A stretch of 5,501 nucleotides of DNA from CAZEQK01 sp964514395 (GCA_964514395.1 CAZEQK010000090.1:1-5501); one strand, 5' to 3'. Counted from the first letter of the stretch, positions 1-5,501 are shown. The notes: generated by a model from the letters alone, not told the origin. Translations and numbers: made by a program.

Positions 1-54
1 ATGGGTCAGTGGTTTTGACCAGCTGCCCATATGCATCATAGCTGTTTACGCTTT

Positions 55-204
55 TCATATGGTAACTACATGCGAGAAGAAGGTATCAAAGCTATTTGGG
101 TTCGCCCTTATATTAGAACTACCATTGACCCTAATTTTGATAACAAGCTAAAAAATATCCTCAATAGGGATTTTAACTCTTGTTCTAATATAGGTTTCAA
201 ATGA
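55..204 (+). pseudogene. IS3-family transposase OrfB remnant (HTH_21 region)
   Basis: Plus-strand frame 1 reads SYGNYMREEGIKAIWVRPYIR and then TTIDPNFDNKLKNILNRDFN before running into unrelated sequence and a TGA at 202-204. The pattern of a GIKA-W-V-P block followed by TTID-F-KL-NIL---FN resembles the short N-terminal region of IS3-family OrfB transposases, just before their DDE catalytic core. No DDE residues, no terminal inverted repeat and no start with a ribosome binding site are present, and an in-frame TGA lies upstream at 16-18. It is therefore a dead fragment, cut off at about base 176-180. It lies on the strand opposite to every gene in the window and marks a rearrangement breakpoint at the left edge. 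The family call is from remembered motif patterns only. Confidence 0.55.
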
Positions 205-225
205 TTGCATATATTCAATTTTCAT
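148..225 (-). pseudogene. 5' end of a small unknown gene, truncated at the IS remnant
   Basis: On the minus strand a ribosome binding site (AGGAG, 9 nt before the start, followed by a second GAGGTG) precedes an ATG at 225. The frame reads MKIEYMQSFETYIRTRVK and then IPIEDIF, ending at a TAG (148-150). The last residues are read from bases that code for the IS3-type remnant on the other strand, so only about the first 18 codons look native. The good initiation region and abrupt loss of identity suggest the front end of a gene cut by the rearrangement that left the transposase fragment. A genuine 25-residue peptide cannot be excluded. No family is recognised. Confidence 0.4.
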
Positions 226-390
226 CACCTCATTCTCCTAATTTAACAGTACTTTTAAGTTGTAAAAAGCTTTTATAATTATCTATACAGTATTGCTGAT
301 AGCCTCCTTCACCTCATCGTATACCTCTATTCTTTTATAACTTTTAATTACCTATATTTTACCACCAATTTCTTTTAAGAATAAAGAATT
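226..390. other. Short intergenic stretch, no firm gene
   Basis: AT-rich sequence between the terminator at 391-421 and the small truncated gene. On the minus strand a stretch reads in one frame as SYKRIEVYDEVKEAISNTV followed by TAG, with coding-like composition but no usable start codon or ribosome binding site. An AAGGAGG at about 302-308 (minus) has no start codon at a suitable distance. A weak TAAAAT -10-like hexamer on the minus strand is not matched by a good -35. I see no RNA gene or convincing promoter here. Confidence 0.4.
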
Positions 391-421
391 ATAAATAAAA
401 CAACCCACCAATTAATGGGTT
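391..421 (-). terminator. Rho-independent terminator after the left beta-propeller fragment
   Basis: Read on the minus strand, AACCCA (421-416) and TGGGTT (407-402) form a 6-bp stem with an 8-nt loop. The stem is followed, after one G, by the T-rich run TTTTATTTAT (400-391). It lies about 25 nt beyond the stop of the fragment ending at 447. There is no T-tract in the plus direction, so it acts on leftward transcription. Confidence 0.6.
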
Positions 422-446
422 TAGGTCAAAGTTTTTGATTGTTTTC

Positions 447-785
447 TCATTTGTTAATTGATATTATAGATAACTTATTACAATAATCCATTTTCTTGAT
501 AAGATTAACAATACCTGTTTTTAGATTCTTTACATAGATTCCTGGTATTCCTTGGCTCTTATTCGGTTCATCATCCCATGAATGCCTACCCGTACGAGAT
601 GCCCCACCACCTACATATATCATATAGCGTTGATCTGTTATATAAAAAGGATAGAAAATGAATTTTCCTAATGATACTATTTTTTCTGTATTTAAGTTAT
701 ATTTATATGAAGTATAGTTTACTGTAAATATTGTCCATTGGGTAATCAAAGATAAGGAATTACAAAAAGAGAGAGCATCACCACC
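447..785 (-). pseudogene. Start-less fragment of a TolB/DUF5050-like beta-propeller protein (copy B)
   Basis: The open frame runs from just after a TAG (788-786) to a TGA at 449-447. It has no ATG near its front and no ribosome binding site; the first possible start is a TTG at 749 without one. Its content, IFTVNYTSYKYNLNTEKIV, then LGKFIFYPFYITDQRYMIYV, then GIYVKNLKTG, parallels the fragment at 3056-3382 (SYEYNL, YPFITDDNKYLIYYV, GLFVKNLKTN). The cycle of 'hydrophobic strand, -D-KY-IYY, residues, G-(I/L)-(Y/F)-VKNLKTG' is typical of TolB/DUF5050-type beta-propeller blades. About two blades are present, far less than a whole propeller, so this is read as the C-terminal remnant of a longer gene. 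It sits between two terminators (822-855 and 391-421), so it probably has little transcription of its own. Confidence 0.5.
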
Positions 786-821
786 CTATCGGACTTTGTA
801 GCCAAAGCTAGATAACTAAAT

Positions 822-855
822 AAGAAAAAGACGGTTATCATGTAAGACAACCGCC
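822..855 (-). terminator. Rho-independent terminator after the putative immunity gene
   Basis: On the minus strand GGCGGTTGTC (855-846) pairs with GATAACCGTC (839-830) across a 6-nt loop. This gives a 10-bp stem with two G-U pairs. It is followed by TTTTTCTT (829-822). It starts 14 nt after the stop codon of the 869-1510 gene and closes the muramidase/putative-immunity pair as a unit. Confidence 0.75.
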
Positions 856-868
856 CATTAATAACTCC

Positions 869-1510
869 TTATTGATTTTCAATTTTGATTTTCTTATTTT
901 CTCTTAATTTTATAAGACTCCCTTTGATAGTATTACTTAAGCCTTTTATATCTGTTTCCTTTTTTGTTGACTTGTCTGTAATTATTATACCAACATGTGT
1001 CTCTTTATCTCTGGCAGTATACTCTTGATAAATTTGATATTCATATCCATCATTTTCAAATGTTAAATAATTCATATCCATCCCTTCATTTTCTGCTCCT
1101 CCTCCACGTAGATAATATGAATAAACAAATTTATTCCATGAGTCAGCTTTATTTTTGGGAAATTCAAATTCAATTTTATCTTTTTCACCGAATCGATATA
1201 CAATATAATTTGGCTGCTTTTTTGACAAACATATAGACATGGTCTTAGGTGAGTTCTCTATTTTAAAGCTAAAGAGTACTTCTTCATTATCAGCACACAG
1301 GTTATCGCTATATTCATTTTTAGCGTTAGTATCTGTTGAAATATTATTCTTATTATTATTTATCTTGTTGTTAATAACTGTATTTTTTGGTTCCACCGAA
1401 TTCAACGTAGATGCCTTATTATCAACAGTTTGAATGGTATTGTAACCCAACATACCACTAATAAATAGTGCCATAACTCCTACTAAATAAACAAGTTTTG
1501 TTTTTCTCAT
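869..1510 (-). CDS. Exported or membrane-anchored protein paired with the muramidase; putative immunity protein
   Basis: A 213-residue protein. The chosen ATG at 1510 has GAGGAG at 1523-1518, 7 nt upstream. An in-frame ATG at 1534 lies inside the muramidase end and has no such site. Residues 1-23 (MRKTK, then LVYLVGVMALFISGMLGY) form a basic start plus hydrophobic segment, a signal peptide or N-terminal anchor. No lipobox cysteine is present. Residues 24-70 are an Asn/Lys/Thr-rich linker. The rest (about 71-213) is a compact beta-rich domain with Cys72 and Cys94, a YIVYRFG strand, RGGGAENEG at 135-143, and a C-terminal IKG--NTIKGSL element. The stop of the muramidase and this start are 13 nt apart, so the two are co-translated. 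The exported location matches where a muramidase would act. The pattern (two Cys, YRFG, RGGGAENEG) reminds me of uncharacterised secreted proteins, but I cannot name the family. An immunity role is inferred from position only. Confidence 0.75.
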   Translation of the reverse strand: MRKTKLVYLVGVMALFISGMLGYNTIQTVDNKASTLNSVEPKNTVINNKINNNKNNISTDTNAKNEYSDNLCADNEEVLFSFKIENSPKTMSICLSKKQPNYIVYRFGEKDKIEFEFPKNKADSWNKFVYSYYLRGGGAENEGMDMNYLTFENDGYEYQIYQEYTARDKETHVGIIITDKSTKKETDIKGLSNTIKGSLIKLRENKKIKIENQ

Positions 1511-1517
1511 ATAAACA

Positions 1518-1523
1518 CTCCTC
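1518..1523 (-). promoter_or_regulatory. Ribosome binding site that sets the start of the 213-residue protein
   Basis: GAGGAG on the minus strand, 7 nt before the ATG at 1510 and directly after the stop codon of the muramidase gene (1526-1524). It favours the 1510 start over the ATG at 1534 and suggests coupled translation of the pair. Confidence 0.75.
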
Positions 1524-2975
1524 TTACTTAGCATTTTTATATTCTTCCATTCTTTTTTTCATGAGATTAGTGTAGTCCTCTACCTGTCCGTTACCATTAT
1601 ATTGTGTTACGAAAGTCTCTAAATCTCCAATTTGCAAAGCATGAAGAGTACTCCCGTTGTTATAGTTTTTAAAGAATGTAGCCATACCTTTAATTTGCTG
1701 TTCATGTCCTCTACTAAAATCTTCATACATTTTTTTTGCTGAGTTATAACCAGCAGCCCTAAAATGAGCCCCCATTATTTGCCCCATACCCATGCTTATA
1801 GATTCATAGGCAGCTTCTTCATTCAGGCTCTTAGCAAAATTAAATGCTGCATATTCACTACTTTGTTTATTAGTATGCACTGGTTTCCATTCTTCATCTA
1901 TACTTTTCCTGAATTTATGGTCTTTCCAGTAGTAAGTGAACAAATCTGTATAGCCATTTGTCCTATTAAGGAAATAATGATTCTCAAAACGAATTTTCAA
2001 ACGTCCATTTACAAAACCCGAACCACCTGACTCTACAAGTATTACAGCAGCCAACATATTAGGGTCAACTTCAAGTTCATTCGCCATCTGTTTTATTGTA
2101 TTTCCATATTTGTGTTTAAATTCAGATGTTGAGCCAATAGGACTTTTATCTCCAGAATCATTCGTCCCACCACCATCAGAAGTATAATCATAAGTTGTTG
2201 GTTTTAACGTCTTATTCTCACTTATTGCCTGCCTTACTTTTGTATATGAGTCCATTTCCATATTATAAAGTGTTTGTATATCTAATAATCCTGTTTCAGG
2301 TAAGCTGTACTTCTCCTGTATTTTTTTCATTGCTTCCTCTTCAGCTTTAATATTTTCAACAGAAACTCCACCTACTATAATATCTGATCCAGTTATTTCA
2401 TTTATTTGTGACTGAATTACCGAAGCATAAGGCATAACACTCCCATTAATTGATAATATAGCTATATTTGGGTCATCGTTATTGCTAAAATTATTACTTG
2501 TATCGCCATTGTAGGTCCATATTTCTATATTTACGCTACTTTCTTTTTGTTTCTCATTGTCTTTTGCAGTTTCTGATGCTGGTATATATGTGGAACTATA
2601 TCTAATATTTAGTCGATCAAAATAGACTTCTTTTGTGTTTTTATTTAACAATACATCATTACCATCAACTTTCACACTTATTTCAGTAATATGATTGTAA
2701 TACCAAACTTCTCTCGCAATAGTCTCATAGTTATATGTTGTCCCTCTATCCTCTACTACAACAGAGATTTGATATTTACCTGTCGTATTTGGTCCATAAT
2801 GAGATATATATTTATATATATGCTTAAATATAAAACCTTTATTTAATTCTGTTTCATAATCTTGTCTATTTTCAACCCAAGTTGGTACTCCTATTATACA
2901 AACTTCACTACCATCATCATAAATTCCTCCTATGATATCACTATTTACTGGCAACTGTTTTATTGGAAAATACAT
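1524..2975 (-). CDS. Modular peptidoglycan hydrolase with C-terminal N-acetylmuramidase domain (possibly 5'-truncated)
   Basis: A 483-residue protein predicted to cut the MurNAc-GlcNAc bond of peptidoglycan. Residues 1-165 are beta-rich and match no family I know. About 170-240 look like a peptidoglycan-binding domain 1 (SVIQSQIN, EEEAMKKIQEKYSLPETGLLD). Residues 248-269 are a module shared with the protein at 4513-5501. A Gly/Ser/Asp linker covers 268-284. From about 285 to 483 lies an N-acetylmuramidase domain (DUF3380/PF11860 type): LAAVILVESGGSGF with the probable catalytic Glu315, IRFENHYF with Glu331, and SISMGMGQIMGAHFRAAGY at 392-410. The ATG at 2975 lacks a ribosome binding site, and a 23-bp hairpin lies 14 bp upstream, so the natural N-terminus may be lost. 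No signal peptide is visible. An exported partner gene follows 13 nt after the stop. The catalytic family is fairly secure; a role as a toxin is inference. Confidence 0.85.
   Translation of the reverse strand: MYFPIKQLPVNSDIIGGIYDDGSEVCIIGVPTWVENRQDYETELNKGFIFKHIYKYISHYGPNTTGKYQISVVVEDRGTTYNYETIAREVWYYNHITEISVKVDGNDVLLNKNTKEVYFDRLNIRYSSTYIPASETAKDNEKQKESSVNIEIWTYNGDTSNNFSNNDDPNIAILSINGSVMPYASVIQSQINEITGSDIIVGGVSVENIKAEEEAMKKIQEKYSLPETGLLDIQTLYNMEMDSYTKVRQAISENKTLKPTTYDYTSDGGGTNDSGDKSPIGSTSEFKHKYGNTIKQMANELEVDPNMLAAVILVESGGSGFVNGRLKIRFENHYFLNRTNGYTDLFTYYWKDHKFRKSIDEEWKPVHTNKQSSEYAAFNFAKSLNEEAAYESISMGMGQIMGAHFRAAGYNSAKKMYEDFSRGHEQQIKGMATFFKNYNNGSTLHALQIGDLETFVTQYNGNGQVEDYTNLMKKRMEEYKNAK
2170..2236 (-). 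repeat. Shared-module direct repeat, copy 1 (inside muramidase gene)
   Basis: Matches 5435-5501 at 66 of 67 bases in the same orientation and reading frame. The only difference (2181 A versus 5446 G) is a silent third-position change, ACT versus ACC for Thr. It encodes RQAISENKTL, then KPTTYDYTSDGG. Identity stops sharply on the catalytic-domain side at 2170. The other side cannot be followed because the window ends at 5501. Confidence 0.95.
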
Positions 2976-2988
2976 GAATATAATACTT

Positions 2989-3040
2989 AAAGGGGCTATT
3001 GCAAAACGAACTATTCAGTTCGTTTTGCAACAGCCCCTTT
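2989..3040 (-). terminator. Long hairpin between cassettes: terminator and/or paired element ends
   Basis: Two 23-nt arms (2989-3011 and 3018-3040) surround a 6-nt loop. Each begins AAAGGGGCT and includes TTGCAAAACGAAC or its near copy. The single imperfect position (2998 with 3031) is a G-U pair in minus-strand RNA but an A-C mismatch in plus-strand RNA, which favours folding in the direction of transcription. T-tracts are short on both sides (TTTAAG on minus, TTTT on plus), so it is a strong hairpin but a mediocre terminator. The arm sequence GGGGCTGTTGCAAAAC resembles insertion-sequence terminal repeats that I remember with GGxxCTGTTGCAAA cores, so a small mobile element or abutted element ends are possible. 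It lies 16 nt past the stop of the 3056 fragment and 14 nt before the muramidase ATG. Confidence 0.7.
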
Positions 3041-3055
3041 TGGGTCACATTAAAC

Positions 3056-3382
3056 TTATTGATTTACTAACATACTATAATCTATAGATGTGTTTATAAG
3101 TTTCATTGGTTTGATATTAATATCACCGTATTCATCTCTATTATTATATATCTGTTTCTCTTCATTTGTTTTTAAATTTTTAACAAATAGTCCACTCTCT
3201 ATTTTTTCACTTTCGTCTTTTTTTATTATATTTCCCCAAGAAGGAACATAATAGATTAGATATTTATTATCATCAGTTATAAAAGGATATGTCATATTCT
3301 CTCCTAATTTTGTAAGTTTTTTATTAGTTAAATTATATTCATATGACATAGGTCCAAGACTAAATAATATCTTATTATTGTC
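3056..3382 (-). pseudogene. Start-less fragment of a TolB/DUF5050-like beta-propeller protein (copy A)
   Basis: The frame is open from inside the 3' end of the WG-repeat gene (beyond 3424) to a TAA at 3058-3056, but it has no start with a ribosome binding site. The part before about 3376 is just the WG gene read out of frame. The recognisable part reads KILFSLGPMSYEYNL, then LGENMTYPFITDDNKYLIYY, then GLFVKNLKTNEEKQIY. This is the same blade pattern as the fragment at 447-785. An internal ATG (MSYEYNL) has no Shine-Dalgarno and would cut a blade. It is best read as the C-terminal remnant of a former gene joined directly behind the WG gene. Because no terminator separates them, it is probably transcribed with that gene. 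Confidence 0.5.
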
Positions 3383-3383
3383 T

Positions 3384-4493
3384 TTAAATTGTTGGGTTCC
3401 AGATAAATTTCCCTGTCTTATCAATATATCCCCACTTACTATCTACCTCTACTTCTGCAATACCATCTTTAAACATATAGGAATGGGAAAATCGTGGTTT
3501 TATGACTACCTCCCCTTTTTTATTGATATAACCCCATTTACCGTTTATTTTAACAGGTGCCAAGTCTTCTGAAAAGGGATACGCATCATCATATAAAAAA
3601 TCTATTACCATATTACCTGATTTGTCTATATAACCATACTTATTATTTACCATGACCGGTGCTAATCCTTCTTTAAAAGAATGTACAAAGTCATATTTTA
3701 ATCCAATGACTAATTTCCCCGTCTTATTGATAAATCCGTATTTTGTTGGTTCCTTTTCCGTTATTAGATCATTTCCTACTTTTACCCATGCCAATCCTTC
3801 TGAAAAATTACCACCATCAACAAAATTAGTATCAATAATTATCTTCCCCATCTTATCTATATATTCAGCTTTTTGTATTTCTCTATTATTAATAACTCTT
3901 GCTAGACTCTCTGAAAAAGAGCTAAGATCTACATAGTCATAATTTAATATTATTATTTCTTCGCCTTTTTTATTAACATATCCATACTTTCCGTTTTTCT
4001 CAATTATTCCCAAACCTTCACTGAATTTTTGAACACCATAATATTTTGGTTTTATCACTATTTCACCTATTGTATTCATATAGCCCCATTTTTCATTGAT
4101 TTTTACGGGTGCTAACCCTTCCGAAAATGAGGATACATCACTATATATCGCTGGTATAATAATTTGACCAGTTTTATCAATAAATTCATATTTATTATTA
4201 ATAATTACTAATGCTAATCTATCTGAAAAATCCCCAGCATAATCAAACTTTGGTTTTATTATTACATCACCATTTTTATTGATATACCCATATTTGTTAT
4301 TTACAATAACTGTATACAATGTTTCATTTTTGGTTACTTGCATATTATCTTGGTTTGTATTATTCTCAATTTTATTAATTGGAGGGATTTTCTCTTTAGT
4401 GCTATCTACATCACTTTTTACACTATGTGTACATCCACCCACAAATATACTAATTAGTAATAATAAGAAGAATGCTTTTATTTGTTTTTTCAA
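3384..4493 (-). CDS. WG-repeat surface lipoprotein; putative immunity partner of the upstream hydrolase
   Basis: A 369-residue lipoprotein starting at a TTG (4493) with GGGAG 7 nt upstream. The signal peptide MKKQIKAFFLLLLISIFVGGC has lipobox V-G-G-C, so Cys21 would be lipidated and the protein held on the outer face of the membrane. After a polar linker (22-60) come nine WG repeats beginning near residues 67, 101, 135, 169, 208, 251, 285, 319 and 353. They have the form K(W/Y)GYI(D/N)K-G-(hydrophobic)(4)-P, with FSEGLAPVKI blocks between them. Repeats 2 (KYEFIDKTG) and 5 (KAEYIDKMG) are the most diverged, and repeat 5 is followed by a longer insertion. The final KFIWNPT is a usual ending for this family, so the stop looks genuine. 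WG repeats form beta structures thought to bind ligands or proteins; no enzyme motif is seen. It starts 19 nt after the stop of the hydrolase gene. An immunity role is inferred from pairing and location. Confidence 0.85.
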   Translation of the reverse strand: MKKQIKAFFLLLLISIFVGGCTHSVKSDVDSTKEKIPPINKIENNTNQDNMQVTKNETLYTVIVNNKYGYINKNGDVIIKPKFDYAGDFSDRLALVIINNKYEFIDKTGQIIIPAIYSDVSSFSEGLAPVKINEKWGYMNTIGEIVIKPKYYGVQKFSEGLGIIEKNGKYGYVNKKGEEIIILNYDYVDLSSFSESLARVINNREIQKAEYIDKMGKIIIDTNFVDGGNFSEGLAWVKVGNDLITEKEPTKYGFINKTGKLVIGLKYDFVHSFKEGLAPVMVNNKYGYIDKSGNMVIDFLYDDAYPFSEDLAPVKINGKWGYINKKGEVVIKPRFSHSYMFKDGIAEVEVDSKWGYIDKTGKFIWNPTI

Positions 4494-4500
4494 TATAATT

Positions 4501-4505
4501 CTCCC
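4501..4505 (-). promoter_or_regulatory. Ribosome binding site supporting a TTG start
   Basis: GGGAG on the minus strand (within AAGAAGGGAG), 7 nt before the TTG at 4493-4491. It supports initiation at TTG, which places the charged MKKQIK start immediately before the hydrophobic core of the lipoprotein signal peptide. No ATG is available nearby in frame. Confidence 0.75.
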
Positions 4506-4512
4506 TTCTTAT

Positions 4513-5501
4513 TTATAAATTATCAATAATACTCTTAACGTAGTATGAATTATTTAAAAGATCATTAAATTTATTCTGATCAACTGGTGTATCTGTAAAA
4601 TTATACATAGAATCAATATCATCTTTCCAGCCAGAATAACCATTTTGTATACCTAAATCTTTATTCAATACTTCTTGAGGATCCAAAAAGAATCTCTTGT
4701 TTAATCCTTTATCTTCCCCATGCCATATATAACCGTAACCAGCTACATATGGTATTTTTCTAGCAGCTACATTTCTTTCCCAATTAGCTGATGATGCACT
4801 TGCTCTTAGGGATATTATTTTAATAAGTTTTTCTTTATAAGTCATTGTATCATCTAATCTGGACAAGTAATAATTTTTATCAATTTTATAATAATCCCCA
4901 TCTATCTTGGTTCTTCCTTTATATAAGCCTCCGTTTTGCACCATAATATCATTACCTAAATATAAAGACCTATCTGTTACCTGTAAACCTAAGTCAGCAA
5001 AAACATTATAAGCTGGTCTAATGTAATACTTAATAGCATCTTTTACCTCTACTATTTGCATATCTATATCTTTACCTAAATTTTGTAATGCTGTTCTCCA
5101 TTCTTTCTTTACTCCTTTTGGACCAGCGCTGATGTTTTCTTGCGCCCATTTTAAGCCAATATCTATATCTTTTGTTAAAACGTTGTCAATTAGATCATTT
5201 GCCATTTGTTTTCCGAGTATTTTTAATAATTTACCGTGGTGATTAGCATCAAAGGCTTTTAGTATTCTTTGAAAAGTTCCTGTTCCAATATTCCACTGAT
5301 AGAATCCAAAAGAAACTCCCATATTATCTGGATTTGATACATTATAATATCTATCTGGGCCTTCATTTTTCATTGTAATTTTCAGGAGAGTTTCTAAAGC
5401 AGCTTTTTCAATATGCATATCCTGAACATCCCAGCCACCATCAGAGGTATAATCATAAGTTGTTGGTTTTAACGTCTTATTCTCACTTATTGCCTGCCTT
5501 A
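4513..5501 (-). CDS. Modular peptidoglycan hydrolase, lysozyme/chitosanase-like domain (5' end outside window)
   Basis: The reading frame stays open to the window edge, giving 328 visible residues. The ATG at 5418 is internal: it has no proper ribosome binding site, and the 27 codons before it continue the trunk shared with the muramidase (RQAISENKTL, KPTTYDYTSDGG). The catalytic domain begins after that Gly pair with WDVQDMHIEK. Counting from that Met, an LLKITMKNEGP block has a candidate catalytic Glu19. It is followed by GVSFGFYQWNIGTGTFQ (34-50), then DIMVQNGG (157-164) and LRASASSANWERNVAARK (204-221). An N-terminal Glu, a 'SFG-x-QWN-GxGT' strand and a later QNGG pattern characterise a group of lysozyme/chitosanase-like peptidoglycan hydrolases found in phages and bacteria. 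I infer cleavage of the glycan strand but cannot fix the GH family. No signal peptide is visible in this portion. A WG-repeat lipoprotein follows after 19 nt. Confidence 0.8.
   Translation of the reverse strand, partial: RQAISENKTLKPTTYDYTSDGGWDVQDMHIEKAALETLLKITMKNEGPDRYYNVSNPDNMGVSFGFYQWNIGTGTFQRILKAFDANHHGKLLKILGKQMANDLIDNVLTKDIDIGLKWAQENISAGPKGVKKEWRTALQNLGKDIDMQIVEVKDAIKYYIRPAYNVFADLGLQVTDRSLYLGNDIMVQNGGLYKGRTKIDGDYYKIDKNYYLSRLDDTMTYKEKLIKIISLRASASSANWERNVAARKIPYVAGYGYIWHGEDKGLNKRFFLDPQEVLNKDLGIQNGYSGWKDDIDSMYNFTDTPVDQNKFNDLLNNSYYVKSIIDNL
5435..5501 (-). repeat. Shared-module direct repeat, copy 2 (runs off the window)
   Basis: Partner of 2170-2236, with 66 of 67 bases identical and the same frame. 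It lies directly before the lysozyme/chitosanase-like domain of the gene ending at 4513. Identity reaches the last base of the window, so the true repeat is longer and may cover the peptidoglycan-binding and N-terminal regions too. Confidence 0.95.

Noticed and set aside
1..30. Imperfect inverted repeat (ATGGGTCAGTGGT versus ACCAGCTGCCCAT)
   Set aside because: It needs a bulge on each arm, has no T-tract, sits at the window edge and may be part of the decayed transposase region.
793..809. Small CTTTG/CAAAG hairpin
   Set aside because: Only 5 bp with a short loop and no T-tract; expected by chance in this base composition.
746..841. Minus-strand 31-codon frame with signal-peptide-like hydrophobic content, leading into the left beta-propeller fragment in another frame
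   Set aside because: Its ATG lies in the loop of the terminator at 822-855 with no ribosome binding site, and T-rich sequence gives Phe/Leu runs by chance. It could be the frameshifted front of the old gene, but this cannot be shown.
1532..1534. ATG giving a 221-residue version of the exported protein
   Set aside because: It overlaps the muramidase end, lacks a Shine-Dalgarno and would put a hydrophilic extension before the signal segment. The ATG at 1510 has GAGGAG at 7 nt.
3384..3424. WG gene and the following fragment as one frameshifted fusion gene
   Set aside because: The WG protein ends in a motif (KFIWNPT) usual for the family's C-terminus, and the out-of-frame overlap carries no propeller similarity, so two joined units explain it better.
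997..4518. Plus-strand open frames within 997-1433, 1764-2030, 3378-3936 and 4279-4518
   Set aside because: All lie antisense to well-supported minus-strand genes, lack ribosome binding sites and show only Phe/Leu/Ile-rich shadow composition.
5416..5418. ATG as start of a 301-residue hydrolase
   Set aside because: The frame remains open upstream to the window edge and encodes the shared trunk, and no suitable ribosome binding site precedes this ATG.

Overview
This is a low-GC window with low-GC Gram-positive signals: strong AGGAG-type ribosome binding sites, a TTG start, a lipobox lipoprotein, and cell-wall hydrolases paired with exported proteins. A clostridial Bacillota is the best guess, by style only. 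All substantial genes are on the minus strand, so transcription runs from high to low coordinates. The likely promoter lies beyond base 5501.

Layout in transcription order. (1) 5501-4513: the C-terminal 328 residues of a modular protein whose start is outside the window. It ends in a lysozyme/chitosanase-like glycoside hydrolase domain. (2) 4493-3384, 19 nt downstream: a lipoprotein of nine WG beta-repeats. (3) 3382-3056: a start-less fragment of a beta-propeller-like protein. (4) 3040-2989: a 23-bp hairpin. (5) 2975-1524: a 483-residue protein with an unrecognised N-terminal region, a peptidoglycan-binding-like domain and a C-terminal N-acetylmuramidase domain. (6) 1510-869, 13 nt downstream: a 213-residue exported or membrane-anchored protein, then a terminator at 855-822. 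(7) 785-447: a second start-less fragment, homologous to item 3, with its own terminator at 421-391. (8) 390-1: a decayed end with the 5' end of a small gene and a plus-strand IS3-type transposase remnant.

The main observation is that the two hydrolases share an almost identical upstream module (22 visible residues; 66 of 67 bases) and then switch abruptly to unrelated catalytic domains. Each is followed within 20 nt by a different exported protein, and further on by a fragment of the same beta-propeller-like family. This looks like a polymorphic toxin/immunity locus: a common delivery trunk, exchangeable peptidoglycan-cutting tips, a cognate surface-located immunity protein for each tip, and a displaced cassette downstream. 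The shared trunk and the pairing are read from the sequence. The toxin/immunity role is inference, and ordinary wall-remodelling enzymes with accessory lipoproteins remain an alternative.
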